Source: Enterocloster alcoholdehydrogenati
GTDB lineage: Bacteria > Bacillota > Clostridia > Lachnospirales > Lachnospiraceae
Direction: 5' to 3'
Length of the DNA stretch: 64,000 bases
Assembly: GCF_013282095.1 (NCBI RefSeq)
Contig: NZ_BLTJ01000001.1
Location: forward strand, 248,001-312,000
The position numbers were made by a program, and so were the translations under genes. Positions within the stretch are counted from its first letter, which is position 1, and each line of letters opens with the position of its first letter. The notes under the pieces were generated by a model. That model did no database searches, was not told where the DNA came from, and saw nothing but the letters and a program-made list of their open reading frames with translations. Shown here piece after piece: positions 36,266-45,120 of this stretch.

Positions 36266-37568
36266 ACTCCTGCTTCTCCATAGAACGCTCAAAGCAGGCA
36301 AGCTCTTCTCTGGATAAAAGCCCATGAAGTTTCTTTTCCAGTTCTTCCCATTTGGCCTGTTTCACTGCCCTCAGAAGGAAGATCCTGCTTTTTAAGCTGC
36401 TTACATCATAAAACCGGCTCAGGAAATCGTATGCCTGTCCAGCCTCTACCTTTCCGCTGTGAAAGCTTTCCATCAGTACGCACAAGGCCAAAAAGGACCA
36501 GGGATCTGCCTTCAATACAGCGGTTGACTGGCGGACGGCTTCATTTAAATTGCCTTCCTTCATCCAGCATAGGGCTGTCTGTTCAAAGATATCCTTAAGC
36601 CCTGCCGCAGTATACATGGAACGATTGAAATTACCATATTTTTCCAATTTTTCTGCTGCACTAAGAAGGAATGGGAGCGCCTCCTTAAAACGCTGTCTTG
36701 CAAGATACCACCGCCCCATCAGATAATCGAAATCCGCGTCCTTTTGAAGCTCTCTTCTGGAAAGAGCTGCTTCTAAAAGCGCCTTTACCCTGCTTTCCGG
36801 CTCATTTTTCCGGTCTGCGATCTGGAGCAGGTTTAAGAAGGTCACAGCGCTGCGCTGATCCCCCTCTTCTATCTGTTTTGGCATAGCTTTTACCGCTCTC
36901 TGGTATGCCTCCTCTGCTTCATCCGTCTTACCGCCGGAAAAGTATGTATCCCCCAGATATCCCAGCATTTCATAGTCCCCTGGGTGGTCGTTGAGTTCCT
37001 TCTGGATCAGAGGAAGATTACGCAGGCTTTTTTGCTCCGAAGCATCTGCGTATCCGGTATGAAATATGCTTAACTCCTGCGAGCCGTCCACCAGACGGAG
37101 GGGGCGTCCCTCACTGCTGAAAAGCTGTTCATGGATTCTTCTGCGGTAGCGCAGATCCTTTCTGTTGGCAAAAATGCGCACCTGGCTGGCGCCGGCAAAA
37201 AACTCCCCCCGACTGTCTAACTGCATCCAGCCTGACATGATGCCGTCCGTGTGCTCCGGAGACAATTTCTTTAAGATCCCCGGCAGCTTTTTTGCATCAT
37301 CTGCATCCAGGTATTCATCCGCATCCAGAAAAGCAATCCAGCTGCCGGACGCCTGACGGATGGCATAGTTTTTGGCAGAAGAAAAATCGTCCTCCCACGG
37401 AAAGTGAAACACCTTCGCCCCCATGGACCGGGCGATCTCAACGGTGCGGTCCGTGCTGCCGGTATCCACGACAATCTGCTCCTTTGCAATGCCCGCAGCC
37501 CAGGAAAGCGCCCGGCGTATATGTTTTTCCTCATTTTTAACGATCATGCACTGGGATAATCCTTTCAC
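36264..37568 (-). CDS. Family 2 glycosyltransferase with C-terminal TPR-like repeats
   Basis: Predicted cytoplasmic GT-A transferase, 434 aa. The N-terminal domain has M-I-V-K-N-E-E, V-V-D-T-G-S-T-D-R-T and the metal-binding D-A-D-E near residue 85. From about 190 onward the sequence is helical, with TPR-like repeats (L-G-D-T-Y-F-S-G-G-K-T-D-E-A-E-E-A-Y). This layout occurs in glycosyltransferases of bacterial flagellin modification and in SunS-like enzymes. The start is GTG at 37568, eight bases after GGAGG. Last gene of the glycan operon; it converges on the chemotaxis operon terminator. Confidence 0.85.
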   Translation of the reverse strand: MKGLSQCMIVKNEEKHIRRALSWAAGIAKEQIVVDTGSTDRTVEIARSMGAKVFHFPWEDDFSSAKNYAIRQASGSWIAFLDADEYLDADDAKKLPGILKKLSPEHTDGIMSGWMQLDSRGEFFAGASQVRIFANRKDLRYRRRIHEQLFSSEGRPLRLVDGSQELSIFHTGYADASEQKSLRNLPLIQKELNDHPGDYEMLGYLGDTYFSGGKTDEAEEAYQRAVKAMPKQIEEGDQRSAVTFLNLLQIADRKNEPESRVKALLEAALSRRELQKDADFDYLMGRWYLARQRFKEALPFLLSAAEKLEKYGNFNRSMYTAAGLKDIFEQTALCWMKEGNLNEAVRQSTAVLKADPWSFLALCVLMESFHSGKVEAGQAYDFLSRFYDVSSLKSRIFLLRAVKQAKWEELEKKLHGLLSREELACFERSMEKQE

Positions 37569-37627
37569 TCAAACGTCCTCCTTAAATGTGAAATAACCCC
37601 TTCCAGAGCCTCAGACGCCCGTCAGGC

Positions 37628-39703
37628 CTATATCAGGTCTGACACCGGGGTAATGCGGCCAAAGAAAGGGTCCTGTACCTTTAAATCTAAAATGGGGTTC
37701 CCAAGCAGACGGATGCGATGGATCAGAGCCAGCAGACGCTCATCCATACGGTCAAAGATGGGCTCCTCTGTTTCCTCACAAAATGTGAAACTGTCCTGCC
37801 AATACTCCATAATTCCCTGCTGTACCTCTTCTATGCAGGCAATCTCATCCCTGTTTCTGGGCTCTTTTTCATAAACCGGCCTGCCCTCTGAATCAAACTC
37901 GCTGACTGAGGGAAAGGGCGACGTAAGAACTGCCTCCAGAATGTAGTAATCCTGATAAAGGCTCCCTGTTTTTCCGCTTTCTTTTTCCAGGCAGAAGCTA
38001 TCTTCCTCCGGGCAGAACGCTTCGATCTCCAGTTTCTGAGCAAAGGGGGCATCCTTTTCCAGTCTCATACAGTAAAATCCCTTCAGAGGCAGGTCAAGGA
38101 TCCGTTCTAAAAAATACTGACTTGTACCCTTTGACACAAAATCAAAAAAAGCAGTTTTTTCTTTCTTTAAGCCAAGTTCAGCAATATATTCCCTGTAATT
38201 TTCCCGCATCCTGCCACAGCGTTCCAACACAGCCTCCTTATAGTCCTCCATCCGCCCTGCCCCGGCATCCTCCTCTAGATGAAGCCCGAACCGGCTGGAG
38301 AGTTCCTCTCTTACAGATCCGCTAAAACGCATCTCCTCTATCAGCCGCAGATCTTCCAAACGTTCTGTGCCTGCCCGTATGGCAGCGGTGCGGGAAGTCA
38401 GGAAGTAGCAGGAAACAATATCTCCAAAGCGCTGGTCAAACAGCTTTTTAAGCAGATAGCCGTCTCTTGCGGCAAACAGGATCTGACCGATCCCCTGCTC
38501 TCTTACCCGTCTTTCCAGCCACCTTGCAAAATCGGTTAAAAGAGGGGCAAAGAAAATATAACCGGCATCGCCGGGGCTTGTCACAGCCACTGCCCCATCC
38601 TCTTCAAACTGAAAGGGGCTGTTAAAGAGACGGGAGGCAAACAGCCCGGCTTTCCATCGGCCGCTCCAGGTATCCAGCTCCTCTCCAAGGCCCAGATAGC
38701 CCGTTTCCTCCATCAGTTCCTGACCGCTGTATACACGGTAGGGAATGATGCCCCATCTTGCGGCGGAATCGATATCTGCGGTCAGATCATCTCCAATATG
38801 GAGCGCAGGCTGCTGCCCGATCCGCTCCCTCCACAGGCCAAAGAGCTCCTGGGTCTTTGCAGTTTTATGCTCACTTGATATGATTACTTCTTTGCAGTCT
38901 GTGATCCCGCAGGCCGCCAGGATTGCCGCGATCTGTTTCCTGCCGTAGTAGGAGTCTGTAATAATACAGAGACGCTTATTTTCAGCCGCAAAGTCCTTAA
39001 GGATACTGCACATTTCTTTTCTTGGCATCAAAACCTCCAGATCCGTCTCCCACTCTGTCTCTGCCAGCGCATCACAATCCATCCACTCCAGCCCATACCG
39101 CTCCTTCATCCTTTGATATATCTCCAAAAGAGAGGGCGCATACTGTCTGGAAAGCTCCAGTTCACAGGCCAGCCGTTTTTCGGCAAAATCCGGTATCTGA
39201 ATCCCCTGTGCCGTCAGCTTTCTTCGGACCAGTTCTAAAAAATCACTGAAATAAAGGGTTTTTCTAGTCACCAGCGTATCAAACAAATCGAAGCTGATAC
39301 AGCTGCAGCCCCTTGCCAGCTCAGACAGATCTTCCTTTCTTCTTCCCCTTCTCTCAGGAAACCTCCAGGCTGCCTGCGGCTTTTCCAGCAGATCCTTTCC
39401 TCTCATATCCACCAGCCCCACGCCCTGACGCCTGCACCAGGCCCCAATGCGCCTCTCGATGGCCCGGCAGGAGCCCGGCCTGGCGGCAGCCACAATACAC
39501 GCGGTTCCTCTTAAGAGAGCCTCGTTAAGATCCAGTATATCGTATCCGTAAAGAGAACCGCTCTCCCGAAAGCTGTCTAAGAGCCCTGCAATGAAAAACT
39601 GCCCCTTTAACTGCTTTGCGACCTCCTCTGCCGCCTTGCCCAGGCCGTAAACAGCCACTGTTTTTCCCTTATATTTCCCAAGCGCCTCCGTCCAGTCAGA
39701 CAT
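37628..39703 (-). CDS. HAD-superfamily hydrolase fused to an N-terminal Rossmann-like domain and a large unknown C-terminal domain
   Basis: 691 aa, three regions. Residues about 12-105 form a Rossmann-like domain opening V-A-V-Y-G-L-G-K, the same type as in five other proteins of this operon. Residues about 133-335 are a HAD fold: nucleophile motif F-D-L-F-D-T-L-V with D139 and D142, then T-D-S-Y-Y and H-I-G-D-D-L-x-A-D. The last 330 residues match no domain I can name; they include Q-I-L-F-A-A-R-D-G-Y-L-L. A phosphatase acting on a sugar or polyol phosphate of the glycan pathway is plausible but unproven. It overlaps capE by eight bases. Confidence 0.8.
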   Translation of the reverse strand: MSDWTEALGKYKGKTVAVYGLGKAAEEVAKQLKGQFFIAGLLDSFRESGSLYGYDILDLNEALLRGTACIVAAARPGSCRAIERRIGAWCRRQGVGLVDMRGKDLLEKPQAAWRFPERRGRRKEDLSELARGCSCISFDLFDTLVTRKTLYFSDFLELVRRKLTAQGIQIPDFAEKRLACELELSRQYAPSLLEIYQRMKERYGLEWMDCDALAETEWETDLEVLMPRKEMCSILKDFAAENKRLCIITDSYYGRKQIAAILAACGITDCKEVIISSEHKTAKTQELFGLWRERIGQQPALHIGDDLTADIDSAARWGIIPYRVYSGQELMEETGYLGLGEELDTWSGRWKAGLFASRLFNSPFQFEEDGAVAVTSPGDAGYIFFAPLLTDFARWLERRVREQGIGQILFAARDGYLLKKLFDQRFGDIVSCYFLTSRTAAIRAGTERLEDLRLIEEMRFSGSVREELSSRFGLHLEEDAGAGRMEDYKEAVLERCGRMRENYREYIAELGLKKEKTAFFDFVSKGTSQYFLERILDLPLKGFYCMRLEKDAPFAQKLEIEAFCPEEDSFCLEKESGKTGSLYQDYYILEAVLTSPFPSVSEFDSEGRPVYEKEPRNRDEIACIEEVQQGIMEYWQDSFTFCEETEEPIFDRMDERLLALIHRIRLLGNPILDLKVQDPFFGRITPVSDLI

Positions 39704-40706
39704 TCAGTTCCTTTCTCACATATTCCAGTGACAGTAGTTTTTCCTTTACCTGCTCCACATTTAAGATTGTGGTATTGTCTGAGGTAAATTCAGTCAGCGC
39801 AGCCTTTTCTGTTTTTCCATTCTCAAAATACTGTTCGTAATTCAGATCTCGATTGTCTGCCGGCACGCGGTAAAAATCCCCAAGATCCTGAGCGTGCAGA
39901 CACTCCTCCTTTGTAAGCAGCGTCTCCGAGCGTTTCTCCCCGTGACGGACGCCGATATAGTGGATCTCATTGGTATCGCCAAAGAGTTCCCGCACCGCCT
40001 GGGCCAGCGTTCCGATAGTGCAGGCCGGAGCCTTCTGCACCATGATATCTCCCGGCTGGGCGTGTTCAAAGGCAAACAGCACAAGATCCACCGCTTCCTC
40101 AAGGCTCATCAGGAAACGGGTCATATCCGGGTCTGTGACCGTAATGGGCTTTCCCGCCTTGATGTGATCGATAAACAGCGGAATCACCGATCCTCTGGAA
40201 CACATTACATTGCCGTACCGTGTGCCGCATATCAGTGTCCGATCCGTAGTTCTGGACTTGGCCACAAACACCCGCTCCATCATGGCCTTGCTGATTCCCA
40301 TTGCGTTAATAGGATAAGCCGCCTTATCTGTAGAAAGACAGATCACCTTTTTTACATTGGCACGTATTGCCGCAGTCAGCAGGTTTTCCGTGCCGATCAC
40401 ATTGGTCTTTACGGCTTCCATGGGAAAAAACTCACAAGAGGGAACCTGCTTTAGGGCCGCTGCGCTGAAAATAAAATCAACGCCGTTTACCGCGTCCTCA
40501 ATACTGCGGATATCCCTTACATCTCCCAGATAATATTTGATCCTGGGATTATTATACTGTCTGCGCATATCGTCCTGCTTCTTCTCATCTCTGGAAAATA
40601 TACGGATCTCGCCGATATCCGTATCCAGAAAACGATCCAGAACCGCATGGCCGAACGATCCCGTTCCACCTGTAATCATCAGTGTTTTATCTGTAAAAAT
40701 ACTCAT
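39696..40706 (-). CDS. capE: UDP-GlcNAc 4,6-dehydratase/5-epimerase, CapE/WbjB type
   Basis: SDR enzyme predicted to turn UDP-GlcNAc into UDP-2-acetamido-2,6-dideoxy-L-arabino-4-hexulose, the start of L-FucNAc and L-QuiNAc routes. The 336 aa product has the NAD loop TGGTGSFG near residue 13. Diagnostic CapE/WbjB blocks are R-I-F-S-R-D-E-K-K-Q-D-D-M-R, A-A-A-L-K-Q-V-P-S-C-E-F-F-P and S-T-D-K-A-x-Y-P-I-N-A-M-G-I-S-K. In the last, Met stands where classical SDRs have Tyr, as I recall for CapE. It fits this branch better than PseB. It lies 3 bases after the 2-epimerase gene. Confidence 0.87.
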   Translation of the reverse strand: MSIFTDKTLMITGGTGSFGHAVLDRFLDTDIGEIRIFSRDEKKQDDMRRQYNNPRIKYYLGDVRDIRSIEDAVNGVDFIFSAAALKQVPSCEFFPMEAVKTNVIGTENLLTAAIRANVKKVICLSTDKAAYPINAMGISKAMMERVFVAKSRTTDRTLICGTRYGNVMCSRGSVIPLFIDHIKAGKPITVTDPDMTRFLMSLEEAVDLVLFAFEHAQPGDIMVQKAPACTIGTLAQAVRELFGDTNEIHYIGVRHGEKRSETLLTKEECLHAQDLGDFYRVPADNRDLNYEQYFENGKTEKAALTEFTSDNTTILNVEQVKEKLLSLEYVRKELNV

Positions 40707-40709
40707 CGT

Positions 40710-41834
40710 CTATTTCCTCCAGACTTTTGTGTCAATGATGCGTGTGTAGCTCTGTATGATCTTTATAACCGTTGAAGAGACACACTCCGGTTCATAATCT
40801 GCCACAGCGCCGCCAAAGTCCCCCTTCTCTGCCATATCCGCCGCCATATAAACGGACTGAATCAGGGAATCCTCCGTGATGCCTCCTATGATAAAGCACC
40901 CTTTATCCAGCGCTTCCGGCCGTTCCGTGGAGGTACGGATACATACAGCCGGGAAACGTCCCACGGCTGCCTCTTCAGGCATAGTGCCGCTGTCCGATAC
41001 CACACAGTAGGCGCTTCGCATCAGGCGGCTGTAATCTGTGAAATTAAAGGGGGGCATCTTCCGTACCAGTGGGTGGAACGAAAACTGCCGTTCACCGATC
41101 AGCTTGGCACTTCTTGGATGAAGCGAATAAATCACCGGCATCTGATAATTTTCTGCCATGGCGTTGACCGCAGACATCAGACTTTCAAAATGCTCTTTAT
41201 GGTCAATATTCTCCTCTCTGTGAGCAGAAAGAACAATATACTTCTTTTCCTCAAGTTCCAGCCTGTTCAGCACCTGACTGCTTTCAATCCCGCTGCGGTG
41301 AACTTCCATCACCTCTCTCATAGGAGAACCGGTAACATAGATATGCTCCCTCTGTACCCCCTCTGCCATCAGATACCTTCTTGCGTGTTCTGTATAAGGC
41401 AGGTGGATATCCGCAATGTGATCCACAATCCTCCGGTTGGTCTCTTCCGGCAGATTTTCATCAAAACACCGGTTTCCCGCTTCCATATGGAAAATAGGGA
41501 TCTTTAAACGTTTGGCAGAGATTGCGGACAGGGCAGAATTGGTATCTCCCAAAACAAGCAGCGCATCCGGCTTCGTCTCAAGCATCAGCTCATAGGATCT
41601 GGCGATGATATTTCCAATGGTTTCTCCCAGATGGTTCCCCGCCACCCCCAGATAATGATCTGGCCTGCGCAGCTTTAAATCTTCATAAAAAATATCGTTC
41701 AGCCTGGGATCATAATTCTGCCCGGTGTGTACAAAGATATGTTCAAAATAACGATCCGCCTTTTTTATGATCTCAGACAGGCGTATCAGTTCCGGCCTTG
41801 TGCCGGCGATGGTCATTACTCTCAGTTTTTTCAT
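40710..41834 (-). CDS. capG: Non-hydrolysing UDP-N-acetylhexosamine 2-epimerase, CapG/WbjD/WecB type
   Basis: GT-B-fold epimerase inverting C2 of a UDP-HexNAc. The 374 aa product has T-I-A-G-T-R-P-E near the N-terminus, V-H-T-G-Q-N-Y-D, V-L-G-D-T-N-S, H-M-E-A-G-N-R, H-R-E-E-N-I-D and S-D-S-G-T-M-P-E-E-A, all family motifs. Next to capE and an RmlD-like reductase it most likely gives the final C2 inversion of an L-sugar. The reading M-E-A-G-N-R-C is typical of the capsular branch rather than of housekeeping WecB. Confidence 0.88.
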   Translation of the reverse strand: MKKLRVMTIAGTRPELIRLSEIIKKADRYFEHIFVHTGQNYDPRLNDIFYEDLKLRRPDHYLGVAGNHLGETIGNIIARSYELMLETKPDALLVLGDTNSALSAISAKRLKIPIFHMEAGNRCFDENLPEETNRRIVDHIADIHLPYTEHARRYLMAEGVQREHIYVTGSPMREVMEVHRSGIESSQVLNRLELEEKKYIVLSAHREENIDHKEHFESLMSAVNAMAENYQMPVIYSLHPRSAKLIGERQFSFHPLVRKMPPFNFTDYSRLMRSAYCVVSDSGTMPEEAAVGRFPAVCIRTSTERPEALDKGCFIIGGITEDSLIQSVYMAADMAEKGDFGGAVADYEPECVSSTVIKIIQSYTRIIDTKVWRK

Positions 41835-41843
41835 TTCGCTCTC

Positions 41844-42698
41844 TCATTTCAAATACTGTGTATAAAGAGACGGATGGGCCTGTATCCATTCTGCCATTTC
41901 ACGCACCATCTCTTCATAGGATACAGCTACTAACGGCTCGGGCACTCCTTTACAGATCAGGGACTTATCACACACCGGCCTGTCTTGCTTTATGATCACA
42001 GAAGGGGCCTGTCTGCAATACCTGTTAAAAAGGCACAGGAGATCATACTTAGAAACTGTACGGTTATTTACCAGGTGAACCAGGCCCGTCCGCGGGTTCT
42101 CTGCGTCTGCCTCCACTGCCTTTGCAAGCTCCAGGGTTGTTACCCCGGACCATATCACATTCGTGTAGCCGTAAACCGGCTGAGCCTGTGACATGAACCA
42201 GTGGAACAGCCCTGTTCCGTCTGCCTTTAGCTCAGGCCCCACGATGGACGTGCGCAGCGTAAGATTTTTCCCGTCTCTCACCTCTCCCAGTGCCTTGGAT
42301 CTTCCGTAAAGAGAAACCGCATCCGGCACGTCCCCTTCCTGATAGGCTCCCCTTGTTCCTTCAAAGACGCAGTCTGTGCTGATATGAATCAGCTTTGTCC
42401 TTTGTCCTTTTAATTTCTTTGCCAGAAGATGGGGAAACACACTGTTCAAATAGATTCCGGCAGCAGGATCTGCATCCACCCTCTGGTTCAATACGCCCAC
42501 AGCATTGATCACATAATCAAATTCGTCGGATCCAAGCGCCTGCTCCACCGCTTTTTCATCCTGCGCGTCTGCACAGAAGGCCGGGCAGACAGCGCTTTTT
42601 GTCCTGGCAAAGCCGACGACGGTATGGCCCTGCTCCAGCAGATACTCTGCGATCATATGACCGGCCATTCCCTGTACTCCAAAGATCAGATATTTCAT
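41844..42698 (-). CDS. RmlD-like SDR reductase (predicted 4-keto reductase, WbvR-like)
   Basis: Predicted to reduce the 4-keto sugar made by the CapE-type enzyme. The 284 aa product has an NAD(P) loop G-V-Q-G-M-A-G-H, H-I-S-T-D-C-V-F-E-G (catalytic Ser/Thr block) and Y-G-R-S-K (Tyr-Lys pair), all as in RmlD. It lacks the C-terminal cupin of CapF/WbjC, the L-FucNAc enzyme. This favours a WbvR-like reductase leading to L-RhaNAc and then L-QuiNAc, but product identity is inference. It starts immediately after the stop of the third radical SAM gene. Confidence 0.83.
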   Translation of the reverse strand: MKYLIFGVQGMAGHMIAEYLLEQGHTVVGFARTKSAVCPAFCADAQDEKAVEQALGSDEFDYVINAVGVLNQRVDADPAAGIYLNSVFPHLLAKKLKGQRTKLIHISTDCVFEGTRGAYQEGDVPDAVSLYGRSKALGEVRDGKNLTLRTSIVGPELKADGTGLFHWFMSQAQPVYGYTNVIWSGVTTLELAKAVEADAENPRTGLVHLVNNRTVSKYDLLCLFNRYCRQAPSVIIKQDRPVCDKSLICKGVPEPLVAVSYEEMVREMAEWIQAHPSLYTQYLK

Positions 42699-43892
42699 TT
42701 ATTCTTCCTTCTGTACGGCTACGGGAACTTTTTTGCAGTTGATGGAAGCCCAGCCCGCACAGCGTTTACAAAGCTCCACATATCCCCGCTCGTTATAATT
42801 TAAAGTAAACTCCAACAATTCTTTTTTTCTGCTCTCATCCATTCTTGTAAAATCAAATGAGGACTCCTCCGGCTCTTTATGCAGACCGGTCTTTTCTGCG
42901 AATCTTGCAAAGTTGCAGGCATACATTCTTCCCCGCTCAAAATAATGCCAGGGATTATTGCACAGGTCAAAGTATTCTGCAAGCCCTGCCTCTCCCATAC
43001 AGCGGTTATCCGTATGGAAGATATCCAGATCAAACCACTCGTCTACTGTATTATCAATCCAGTGAATACCAAATTTTTCCAGTTTCTGTATGATATCCTG
43101 TCTGCGATCCATCTTTTTTGGAATCGCCTCTGTATAGTTATCCAGATAAACCATCATATCATACTGCTTCATCAGCTGGCAGACCTCGTCTGACGGCACC
43201 ACAGTTCCATTCAATACCGTTTCATACTGCCCGATCTGTTTTCTGTAATGGCTTCCGATATATGCAATCAGTTCTTTCAGCTGCGGATACATCAGCGGCT
43301 CTCCGCCTGAGATCTGAAACCGCATTGTATAGTCTACCCACCGAAACAGTATGTCCGCGTCCTCCTTAACCTCTTCCACCGGCCTCACCTCAAAAGAGGG
43401 AAGATGCGTGGTAAAATTCAGACAGTCACGGCATCTTAAATTACAGGCATTACCCGGAATCAGACAAGTTGAGGAAAGAATCAGGCGATTCTGTGTGTAC
43501 ATGGCGTATACTGGGGCGTATATGTTATTTAAAACGGACATGAATTTAGACCAAATAAAAATTTCTGTATTTTCCATATAGCCTACCCGTGCCAAGCGTT
43601 CCATTATCTTTATCCCCTTGACTCCATCAATAGCCACTATTACAATATGCTCATTATCATGTACATCAAACAAAATCTTAGGATCATAAACAGAATATCC
43701 CTGATATCCTTCTGTTATAGATGCATGACGTTGGTCCACAAATCCGTCAAATTGCTTAGCCAAACCGCTTTCTTCCAAATATTTAAAAACCATTGCTCCA
43801 AGTTTGCCCGCACCGTAAATCAGCACTCTGTTCCTCTTTTTAAATATTACCCCAAGCCAATCAAACTGCTTACCTTTGCATTGCCATTTCAT
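42699..43892 (-). CDS. Radical SAM protein with N-terminal Rossmann-like domain (paralogue 3)
   Basis: 397 aa. It opens M-K-W-Q-C-K-G-K-Q-F-D like its two paralogues. The Rossmann-like domain has I-Y-G-A-G at 25-29. The radical SAM cluster motif C-x3-C-x2-C is C150/C154/C157, followed by I-S-G-G-E-P near 194. Late cysteines C311, C326, C375 and C378 could hold an auxiliary iron-sulfur cluster. The start at 43892 follows AGGAGG and overlaps the previous gene by four bases. Its first ~115 codons are AT-rich and the rest is not, which suggests an internal recombination joint near 43550. The substrate is unknown; a nucleotide-sugar or glycan modification is plausible from context. Confidence 0.87.
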   Translation of the reverse strand: MKWQCKGKQFDWLGVIFKKRNRVLIYGAGKLGAMVFKYLEESGLAKQFDGFVDQRHASITEGYQGYSVYDPKILFDVHDNEHIVIVAIDGVKGIKIMERLARVGYMENTEIFIWSKFMSVLNNIYAPVYAMYTQNRLILSSTCLIPGNACNLRCRDCLNFTTHLPSFEVRPVEEVKEDADILFRWVDYTMRFQISGGEPLMYPQLKELIAYIGSHYRKQIGQYETVLNGTVVPSDEVCQLMKQYDMMVYLDNYTEAIPKKMDRRQDIIQKLEKFGIHWIDNTVDEWFDLDIFHTDNRCMGEAGLAEYFDLCNNPWHYFERGRMYACNFARFAEKTGLHKEPEESSFDFTRMDESRKKELLEFTLNYNERGYVELCKRCAGWASINCKKVPVAVQKEE

Positions 43893-45079
43893 TCTGCATC
43901 CTCCCTGTATTGAATCGCTGGACGGCACAAAAAAGTATTTCCGTTTATATAGGTATTACATTGTTTACAAAATTCTGTATATCCCTTTGCACTATAGCGA
44001 AGCCGAAACTCTACAAGAGACTTTTTATCAGATTCCTTATAATGCGTCAGATCAAAAAACTCATCTTCCGGTGCTTTACAGATACCTGCTGTATCTGCGT
44101 ACATAGCATAGTTACACAATGCTATCTTTCCTTCTCTTAAAGAACTCCATGGAGTACCACACACATCAAATTTTTGAATCAATTCTTCCTCTGAAAATTC
44201 AGGATAATCTTGGCCTGGAATATAAATACGAAACCACTGATCCACTCGATTCTCCAAACAGTTCACCTGATATTTAAGAAATTTTTCTCGAATTTGTATA
44301 AATACATCATTCTTATTTGGCAATGTCATGCGATAATCATCCAATACGATATGGATTTTTTTATTGCTAAAATAAGCACATAGCTCATCTGATGGCAAAA
44401 CAGTACCATTTGTAACTAATTCTAACTTAAAAATTTGCTGTCTATAATTCAGATCAATATATTCTAAGAGTTCTTGTAGATCCTTATATAACAACGGCTC
44501 CCCACCTGTGATCTGAAAAAGATAAATATAATCAACTGCCCTAAAAAACAGATCCACATTCCGTTTTAACTCATCAAGAGAAGCAACGTGATGTTTCTGA
44601 ATGTATGGTGTAAAGTTTAAACAGTCCCTACATTTTAGATTGCAAACAGTTGTAGGCAACATACTCTCTGAGGGAAAAAATACCTTATTATGCGCATATA
44701 AAAAATAGATTGGAAGATGCTGATACAAAAATGACCAATGGGAAAATACTGGAGTATCTTTCTCCAAATGTTTACTAAGCAGTTCTCTGATTTCCGTTTC
44801 AACGGAAGGCGACGTACAGATGACCACAAAACTATTCTTATGCTTCATCTGAAAAAATGTTTCTGGTGACAAAACAGAATAACCACATAGCCCCGCTTTC
44901 TGTTTTTCACTATCCCTGTCTATTATATGAACTCGCCAATTTATGTAGGAAGATCCCCATTTAATAAGCCTAATCAGGTCTTGTGCCATCTGCACCGCTC
45001 CGTATAGGAACACTTCCTGCATCCCCTGCAACATATATCCATCCTCATCAAATTCATGTCCTTTATTCTTCCATTTCAT
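43889..45079 (-). CDS. Radical SAM protein with N-terminal Rossmann-like domain (paralogue 2)
   Basis: 396 aa, paralogous along its whole length to the products at 42699-43892 and 47538-48707. It opens M-K-W-K-N-K-G-H-E-F-D-E. The Rossmann-like loop is altered to L-Y-G-A-V-Q (last Gly lost), so nucleotide binding may be weakened. Radical SAM cysteines are C146/C150/C153, then I-T-G-G-E-P near 191. Late cysteines C307, C322, C371 and C374 keep the same spacing as in the paralogues. The whole gene is AT-rich. It lies between a glycosyltransferase and paralogue 3. Confidence 0.87.
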   Translation of the reverse strand: MKWKNKGHEFDEDGYMLQGMQEVFLYGAVQMAQDLIRLIKWGSSYINWRVHIIDRDSEKQKAGLCGYSVLSPETFFQMKHKNSFVVICTSPSVETEIRELLSKHLEKDTPVFSHWSFLYQHLPIYFLYAHNKVFFPSESMLPTTVCNLKCRDCLNFTPYIQKHHVASLDELKRNVDLFFRAVDYIYLFQITGGEPLLYKDLQELLEYIDLNYRQQIFKLELVTNGTVLPSDELCAYFSNKKIHIVLDDYRMTLPNKNDVFIQIREKFLKYQVNCLENRVDQWFRIYIPGQDYPEFSEEELIQKFDVCGTPWSSLREGKIALCNYAMYADTAGICKAPEDEFFDLTHYKESDKKSLVEFRLRYSAKGYTEFCKQCNTYINGNTFLCRPAIQYREDAE

Positions 45080-45120
45080 TCTTCATTATCCTTTCTGAAA
45101 ACCGAATTTTTACCCTATTA

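Noticed and set aside
39951-40618. Further GCCGATAT matches at 39951 and 40611 (and one at 62659)
   Set aside because: All lie inside coding sequence without TTAT or TAAT fifteen bases upstream, so they are chance matches.
39696-40706. Dehydratase as PseB of a pseudaminic acid pathway
   Set aside because: Sequence blocks match CapE/WbjB better, and no PseC aminotransferase or PseI synthase is present.
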